A DNA stretch of 64,000 nucleotides from Elusimicrobiota bacterium (lineage in GTDB: Bacteria; Elusimicrobiota; Elusimicrobia; Elusimicrobiales; UBA9959), in NCBI GenBank assembly GCA_026388155.1, contig JAPLKI010000022.1, forward strand, positions 406,977 through 470,976. The letters run 5' to 3'. Positions 59,842 through 64,000 of the stretch are shown here, one piece after another (position 1 is the stretch's first letter; every line of letters begins with the position of its first letter). Under the pieces are notes generated by a model that searched no databases, was not told where the DNA came from, and worked only from the letters and a program-made list of their open reading frames with translations. A program made the position numbers and the translations under genes.

Positions 59842-61365
59842 ATGGAAACTGAAGACAAATTTCTCGGCGAAAAGAAGGGTGTCGCCGCAATTGGCGCAAT
59901 AAGCCGGGAAAAACTTTTTCCGCCGGGAAACGCGGCTTATCAATACTGGCTTAACTTCGCGCTTATGCGGAAAAAAGACGGTTTCTATGCCGAGGCCGAA
60001 AAGGCGGCAAGGGAATCAATAAAACTGAATCCGGAGGTTTATCATTCCCATGCGGTCTTGTCGAACCTGCTTTTTAACAGAGGCAGGTTCAGGGAGTCAT
60101 TGCTTCACGCCCGCAGGGCCGCCGCCCTTAAACCGAACGACCCGGAAACGCGCAGCAGCCTTCTCCGGGTTTTGCGGGTTTTAAATCCCGGTTGCGCGCG
60201 GAAAATAGCGGTAAAAATATTCAAAAAAGACATGAAAATGTCAGTCCCGGTGTTAATCGCCGAAAAGGACGGGGCCGCTGAAAATTCCCGGTGGAAAAAA
60301 GCCGCTTTAAAATTCGTGTCGGCGGGAAAATATAAAGAAGCTTTCCAGGCGCTGGAACGCCTGAATAACGCGGGCGCGGCGCTGGAAAACCAGTTTCTCT
60401 TTTACAACCTGTTCACTATGCATGGCGCGATATCCGTTAAGGAGTGCGAAAGATATCTGAGAGAATTGTCCGCTATGCGGGCCGGGCCTGAACTTGCCGA
60501 ATGGCGGTATTTTTACATGGGCAGGCTGTGCGAGGAGATATTCCTGTCGGAGCAACGGGAGGGGTTTCTGGCAAGGGCGCTCGGGTATTACGCAAAGCTT
60601 GACGCCAAAAAGTTAGGAAAGCGCGGCTGGATGCTGTTTAACCGGGGGAAGATATATTTAGGTTCCAGGCCGCCTTTATATTCCAGGGCAGAAAGTGATT
60701 TTATCGCTGTGCTGGAAGCCTGCCCGGGGTATTGGCCCGCCTTATGCCGGCTGGCGGAAATAGCTTTCTGCCGGGGCCGGAGAAAGACCGGACTTGAATA
60801 TTTTGAAAAAGCCATTCGGAACTGCCCGGGTTTTGTCGGAGAGATACGGACATGGCGCGGGGAATTTCTTTTGTTAAGCGGACGCTTCCGTGAGGCGTTG
60901 GAAGATCTGGATTTCGGAGTGGCTCTCGGCGCTAAATACGCCTGCGGCTGGCGCGGGGCCGCGCGCCTGATGCTGGGCGATACAAGGGGCGCCGTTAAAG
61001 ACCTGATGGCGGCGCGCAAGGCTGATCCGTGGGATTTGGAGGCCAAAATATTCCTTGCCGAAGCGCTCAGGGAAAGAGGGGCATACGGCCAGGCGGAAGA
61101 GGAGTTGCGCGGGCTTGTTACAGCTTCCTGTTCCCCCTGGATCTATGCGAATACGGCCCTGGTAAAGTTTAAAAAGAAAAAGACGGCGGCGGCTTTGGCT
61201 GATTTTTCAAAAATAAGAAAAGATATTATCCGGTTTGTCCGCTTGAAGACGAAACTGAAAACAGCTACCCCCGGAGATAAGGAAAAACTCCTTGTTGAGT
61301 TCCTGAAACTGTCCAAAGGATGCCGCAGGCAGGATGCCTACCTTGAACCTTTGTGGATGAAATGA
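59842..61365 (+). CDS. TPR-repeat protein
   Basis: A 507-aa cytoplasmic-looking protein (no signal peptide) made of TPR-like helix pairs: GNAAYQYWLNFALMRKKDGFYAEAEKAARESIKLNPEVYHSHAVLSN, then LLFNRGRFRESLLHARRAAALKPNDPETR near the start. Further units follow at about 285-420 (ACPGYWPALCRLAEIAFCRGRRKTGLEYFEKAIRNCPGF; FREALEDLDFGVALGAKYACG). No catalytic motif. TPR arrays act as protein-protein scaffolds. It stands alone on the plus strand between a secreted-protein gene and an oxidoreductase gene. Confidence 0.85.
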   Translation: METEDKFLGEKKGVAAIGAISREKLFPPGNAAYQYWLNFALMRKKDGFYAEAEKAARESIKLNPEVYHSHAVLSNLLFNRGRFRESLLHARRAAALKPNDPETRSSLLRVLRVLNPGCARKIAVKIFKKDMKMSVPVLIAEKDGAAENSRWKKAALKFVSAGKYKEAFQALERLNNAGAALENQFLFYNLFTMHGAISVKECERYLRELSAMRAGPELAEWRYFYMGRLCEEIFLSEQREGFLARALGYYAKLDAKKLGKRGWMLFNRGKIYLGSRPPLYSRAESDFIAVLEACPGYWPALCRLAEIAFCRGRRKTGLEYFEKAIRNCPGFVGEIRTWRGEFLLLSGRFREALEDLDFGVALGAKYACGWRGAARLMLGDTRGAVKDLMAARKADPWDLEAKIFLAEALRERGAYGQAEEELRGLVTASCSPWIYANTALVKFKKKKTAAALADFSKIRKDIIRFVRLKTKLKTATPGDKEKLLVEFLKLSKGCRRQDAYLEPLWMK

Positions 61366-61454
61366 CCGGAGCAGGGGCGGCACTCATGGGGGGATTTCTA
61401 AAAATTACTAAAAATACCGCCGCTTTTGGTATTATAGATAAAATGGACGGCAGG

Positions 61455-61512
61455 AGAAATATTTCAATAAAGAACTCCTTCCCTAATCGCGATTCTCTAT
61501 TCTCTATTCACT
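61455..61512. repeat. Half heptad element P24
   Basis: Core AAAGAACTCCTTCCCT and right arm CTAATCG, CGATTCT, CTATTCT, CTATTCA are present, but no matching left arm is visible. Compare P21, whose core and right arm are almost the same. A decayed or half element ahead of the L-2-hydroxyglutarate oxidase gene. Confidence 0.7.
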
Positions 61513-61524
61513 GCCGTATATACT

Positions 61525-62751
61525 ATGCAAACTGAGAAAACGGATTACCTTATAATCGGAGCGGGGATTATCGGCCTGGCGCTTGCCAAACAGCTTAAAG
61601 AGCGGTTCCCCGATAAAAAGATAATCCTGCTTGAGAAAGAGCCGGACGTCGCCTGTCACAGCAGCGGACGCAACAGCGGGGTTCTGCATTCCGGATTTTA
61701 TTATACTGCTAACAGCCTGAAGGCCCGGTTCACGCGGGACGGCAACCTCTTTATGAGGGCCTATTGCAAGGCCAACGGCCTGCGGCTCAATGAGTGCGGA
61801 AAGGTCGTTGTCGCCTCTGATGAGGCGGAATTAAGCGGGCTTTACGAACTGCAAAAGCGCGGAGCAGCCAATGGCGTGGACGTGCGGCTTATAGACGAAA
61901 AAAAACTGGCGGAAATAGAACCTAACGCGAAGACCTTTAAACACGCCCTTTATTCACCTTCCACTGCCACGGTGGACCCGGTGGAAGTAAATGCGCATAT
62001 AAAAAACAGCCTTTTGAACTCCGGCGTCGAGATACGCTTTTCCGAAGGCTACAAAGCCAGGGCCGGCCAAAACACGGTCATAACCTCGGCCGGAAAGCTC
62101 ATTGAAGCCGAAAAGATCATGAACGCCGCGGGGCTATATGCCGATAAAATAGCGCGGGACTTCGGTTATTCGAAGGATTACGTAATAATCCCCTTTAAAG
62201 GTATATACCTTACATATGAAGGCGGCGCGAAACCGGCCCGCACGAACATCTACCCGGTCCCCGATCTCAGAAACCCGTTCCTGGGAGTCCATTTTACCGT
62301 AACCGCTGAAGGGACCGTGAAGATAGGCCCCACGGCTATACCGGCTTTCTGGCGAGAGAATTATAAGGGACTGGAGAATTTCCGCCCCGGCGAGGCGCTG
62401 GCTGTGATGTATTATGAAGCCAAACTTTTCCTAACCAATTCCTTCGGATTCAGAAACCTGGCCTTTGAGGAAATGCGCAAATACTGCAAGCCGTATTTTA
62501 TCGGGCTGGGAAAAAAACTGGTGCGCGACCTGGACGCCGCGGGATTCCGGCATTGGAGCAAGCCCGGCATACGGGCGCAGCTTTTAAACACCAAAACGCT
62601 TGAGCTTCTGCAGGACTTCGTGGTGCAGGGCGACAAGTACAGCGTGCACATACTCAACGCCGTCAGCCCGGCCTTCACCAGCAGTTTTCCTTTCACCCGC
62701 TGGGTGATGGAGAATTATATAGAAAAAGAGGCGGAGTCAATTTCGCCTTAG
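61525..62751 (+). CDS. lhgO: L-2-hydroxyglutarate oxidase-type FAD oxidoreductase
   Basis: A 408-aa FAD-dependent oxidoreductase of the DAO family: ADP-binding DYLIIGAGIIGLALAKQLKE, VACHSSGRNSGVLHSGFYY, NECGKVVVASDEAEL, IEPNAKTFKHALYSPSTATVDPVEV, and C-terminal FRHWSKPGIRAQL. These match LhgO, which oxidises L-2-hydroxyglutarate to 2-oxoglutarate at the membrane. Full length. The ATG lies 13 nt after half-element P24 with no clear ribosome-binding site. Downstream lipoprotein gene follows at 33 nt. Confidence 0.9.
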   Translation: MQTEKTDYLIIGAGIIGLALAKQLKERFPDKKIILLEKEPDVACHSSGRNSGVLHSGFYYTANSLKARFTRDGNLFMRAYCKANGLRLNECGKVVVASDEAELSGLYELQKRGAANGVDVRLIDEKKLAEIEPNAKTFKHALYSPSTATVDPVEVNAHIKNSLLNSGVEIRFSEGYKARAGQNTVITSAGKLIEAEKIMNAAGLYADKIARDFGYSKDYVIIPFKGIYLTYEGGAKPARTNIYPVPDLRNPFLGVHFTVTAEGTVKIGPTAIPAFWRENYKGLENFRPGEALAVMYYEAKLFLTNSFGFRNLAFEEMRKYCKPYFIGLGKKLVRDLDAAGFRHWSKPGIRAQLLNTKTLELLQDFVVQGDKYSVHILNAVSPAFTSSFPFTRWVMENYIEKEAESISP

Positions 62752-62783
62752 AGAATATTGATAAAACTAAAGGAGATTAAAAC

Positions 62784-63194
62784 ATGAAGAAAAATCAAAA
62801 CAGCGGGTTGGCGGTGATAGCTTTGGCCGGGATAATGGGTGTTTTAGCGGGATGTTCAGGGTTTGGAAGCAATAAGGTGAAGATCATTTCCATATCGCCG
62901 GATATCAATACTTTGCTTGAGGCGGGGAAAAGTCTGGATATTGAGGTAGCGGTCAAATATACGCTTAAACAGGAGAACGGAGCAATTGAACTGGTTATCC
63001 AGGCGGGGGATAATTCTTCCATCGCCAGCATCGTTGAACCAGTAAAGAAAGGGAGCGGCAAGCTTACGCTCAAGAAGACCATTACCGTTCCCAAAACAAA
63101 CGCGATCTCGGTTTTCACTCCGTTAACCGTCAGCGGCGAAAACATGACCGAAATAGTCGACAGCAGAGTGTTTAAAGTAATTACCAAAAAATAA
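62784..63194 (+). CDS. Small lipoprotein
   Basis: A 136-aa protein with lipobox IMGVLAGCSGFGSNKV after a hydrophobic signal. The mature part (about 110 residues) is beta-rich: IISISPDINTLLEAGKSLDIEVAVKYTL, SKLTLKK-type GSGKLTLKKTITVP. AAAGGAG ribosome-binding site 9 nt upstream. No recognised family. It sits between two cytoplasmic enzymes, so the context gives no clue to role. Confidence 0.75.
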   Translation: MKKNQNSGLAVIALAGIMGVLAGCSGFGSNKVKIISISPDINTLLEAGKSLDIEVAVKYTLKQENGAIELVIQAGDNSSIASIVEPVKKGSGKLTLKKTITVPKTNAISVFTPLTVSGENMTEIVDSRVFKVITKK

Positions 63195-63218
63195 GCGGCA
63201 AAATGCCGGAGGACCCAT

Positions 63219-63692
63219 ATGAGCGAAAAAGGCAAAACAGCGATGCCGGAGAGCGAAGCGAAGCGGGTTCTAGCCGAAGAGGATACCGGCTGTCTTTGCT
63301 TAAGCCGGGGGGAGGAACCGTACGGCGTGCCGGTTTCTTACGCTGTTCTGGACGGCCGCATAGTTTTTCACTGTTCTATTACGGGCCGTAAGCTGGACTT
63401 CATAAGGGCGAATCCGCGCGTCTGTTTTGTGGTCTCCCGTCATCCTGACCGTGTGAAACCGCATCACCCGGAGGAGGGCTGCAAATACCGGTTTGAATCG
63501 GTTATCTGTGCTGGGAAGGCCAGGATAGTTGAAGATATTGAGGAGCGGTTTGAATTACTGAGGAGGTTTCTGGTTTATTTTAACGTTCGTCTCGGAAAAC
63601 CTCCCGGCGACAATCCCATCTCAAAAGAAGCGGCCGCTGGCGTGGCCTGCGTTTCAATTAATATAGAAAAGATGACCGGGCGCAGAAAATAA
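63219..63692 (+). CDS. Pyridoxamine 5'-phosphate oxidase-like flavoprotein (NimA type)
   Basis: A 157-aa split-barrel flavin-binding protein: AKRVLAEEDTGCLCLSRGEE, YGVPVSYAVLDGRIVFHCSITGRKLDFI, RANPRVCFVVSRHPDRV, and YRFESVICAGKARIVEDIEERF. The pattern matches the NimA/pyridoxamine-oxidase-like family, whose members bind flavin or heme and reduce various substrates; the nitroimidazole-resistance role applies to some of them only. A GGAGG ribosome-binding site precedes the ATG at 63219. Confidence 0.88.
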   Translation: MSEKGKTAMPESEAKRVLAEEDTGCLCLSRGEEPYGVPVSYAVLDGRIVFHCSITGRKLDFIRANPRVCFVVSRHPDRVKPHHPEEGCKYRFESVICAGKARIVEDIEERFELLRRFLVYFNVRLGKPPGDNPISKEAAAGVACVSINIEKMTGRRK

Positions 63693-63770
63693 GGCCGGCC
63701 TTCACCTGTTAATCCCCTATATTAAGGCCCCTGACAAAATAAAGTTCCGGACAATCCGCTGCGACGAGCT
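63693..63770. other. Spacer after the flavoprotein gene
   Basis: Short non-coding stretch (ggccggccttcacctgttaatccccta...) with no promoter, repeat or RNA gene recognised. Confidence 0.5.
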
Positions 63771-64000
63771 TTATTCGCGGCGCGCGTCCTTACACGAGTT
63801 CAAATCGCTAGTGCAACAAGCGGTGGGATTTATATGTGTCGTGGCTGCAAGTTCGGGGGTCCTGCCGGCGGATTGCCCTTCGCCCCAGACCCGTGGGGGA
63901 CCCAATGCCTGCGCAGGTGCCGTATCAGGGCCTATGGCCATCAGACGGCCTCCCGTGGTCCCCCTCCACCCCGTATTGAGGGGTGGAGCCTCCTCTCCGC
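63771..64000 (-). CDS. Possible partial gene running off the window edge
   Basis: An open frame of 76 codons on the minus strand enters from the window edge and stops at TAA (63771). It reads ...PPLNTGWRGTTGGRLMAIGP, then PAQALGPPRVWGEGQSAG, and ends NSCKDARRE. The DNA contains a TCCACCCC/GGGGTGGA hairpin and a GGGGGACC/GGTCCCCC pair, so part of it may be another palindromic insertion. No family recognised. GC-rich composition alone can give such frames. Confidence 0.25.
   Translation of the reverse strand, partial: GEEAPPLNTGWRGTTGGRLMAIGPDTAPAQALGPPRVWGEGQSAGRTPELAATTHINPTACCTSDLNSCKDARRE

Noticed and set aside
61353..61535. A 60-codon frame overlapping the TPR gene end
   Set aside because: It runs through the TPR 3' end and half-element P24 with no family signal or ribosome-binding site.

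Overview
The window looks like a chromosomal segment of a Gram-negative bacterium with a complete outer membrane. It holds Kdo and heptose synthesis, LpxK, WaaA, LptA/LptC, lipoproteins and PorV-type barrels. FlgD-Ig-like C-terminal modules, a PorV/UPF0164 protein, a DUF3108 protein and peptidase T would fit an Elusimicrobiota-like lineage, but that assignment is inference and no marker tree could be run. There is no phage, transposase, CRISPR array, rRNA or origin. One tRNA gene (Arg, anticodon UCG) was found.

Layout. (1) 1-13.7 kb, all minus strand: a lipopolysaccharide operon read right to left: double GT9 glycosyltransferase, polysaccharide deacetylase, heptosyltransferase, lpxK, gmhB, ICMT-like methyltransferase, DUF3108 protein, heptose kinase, kdsB, pyrG (CTP for CMP-Kdo), kdsA, a zinc-ribbon protein, kdsD, lptC, lptA. 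Many neighbours share ATGA or GTGA stop/start overlaps. (2) 13.9-21.0 kb, plus strand: four secreted or surface genes, including a 1203-aa fibre-like repeat protein and a cysteine-rich repeat protein. (3) 21.0-32.7 kb, minus strand: yebC, ruvC, ruvA, ruvB, SpoIID/LytB, queA, tgt, yajC, secD, secF, an unknown gene and waaA. (4) 33.0-40.9 kb, plus strand: tRNA-Arg, HEAT protein, large metalloprotease, PorV-like barrel and two lipoproteins. (5) 41-64 kb, mixed strands: FecR protein, lipid kinase, AmmeMemoRadiSam enzyme, era, PPC/DUF296 protein, transketolase, aldolase, YhiN flavoprotein, phosphate transporter with its DUF47 partner, pepT, a sodium symporter, a possible clan-CD peptidase, a TPR protein, an L-2-hydroxyglutarate oxidase-type protein and a NimA-like flavoprotein.

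The most unusual content is repetitive. Roughly 24 intergenic palindromes of about 70-145 bp are built to one plan: two arms made of about four or five degenerate 7-nt (sometimes 8-nt) words, around a core like AAGGAnnTCCTTCCCT. The words differ between sites (TAGGGGC-like, TAGCGAA-like, AGGCTGA-like, GCCGTAT-like, TTGAATC-like, GTGTAGA-like), but the architecture does not. Some elements supply the last codons or the signal peptide of neighbouring genes, and two look like hybrids of different word families.

Two further families sit in frame inside essential-type genes. One is an 83-85-bp palindrome with 15-bp terminal inverted repeats, found in waaA, queA and the AmmeMemoRadiSam gene. The other is a 45-bp palindrome, 43/45 identical between waaA and the FecR gene, encoding the same 16-residue peptide in both. 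The behaviour resembles Rickettsia palindromic elements, but the sequences seen here are not ones I recognise.
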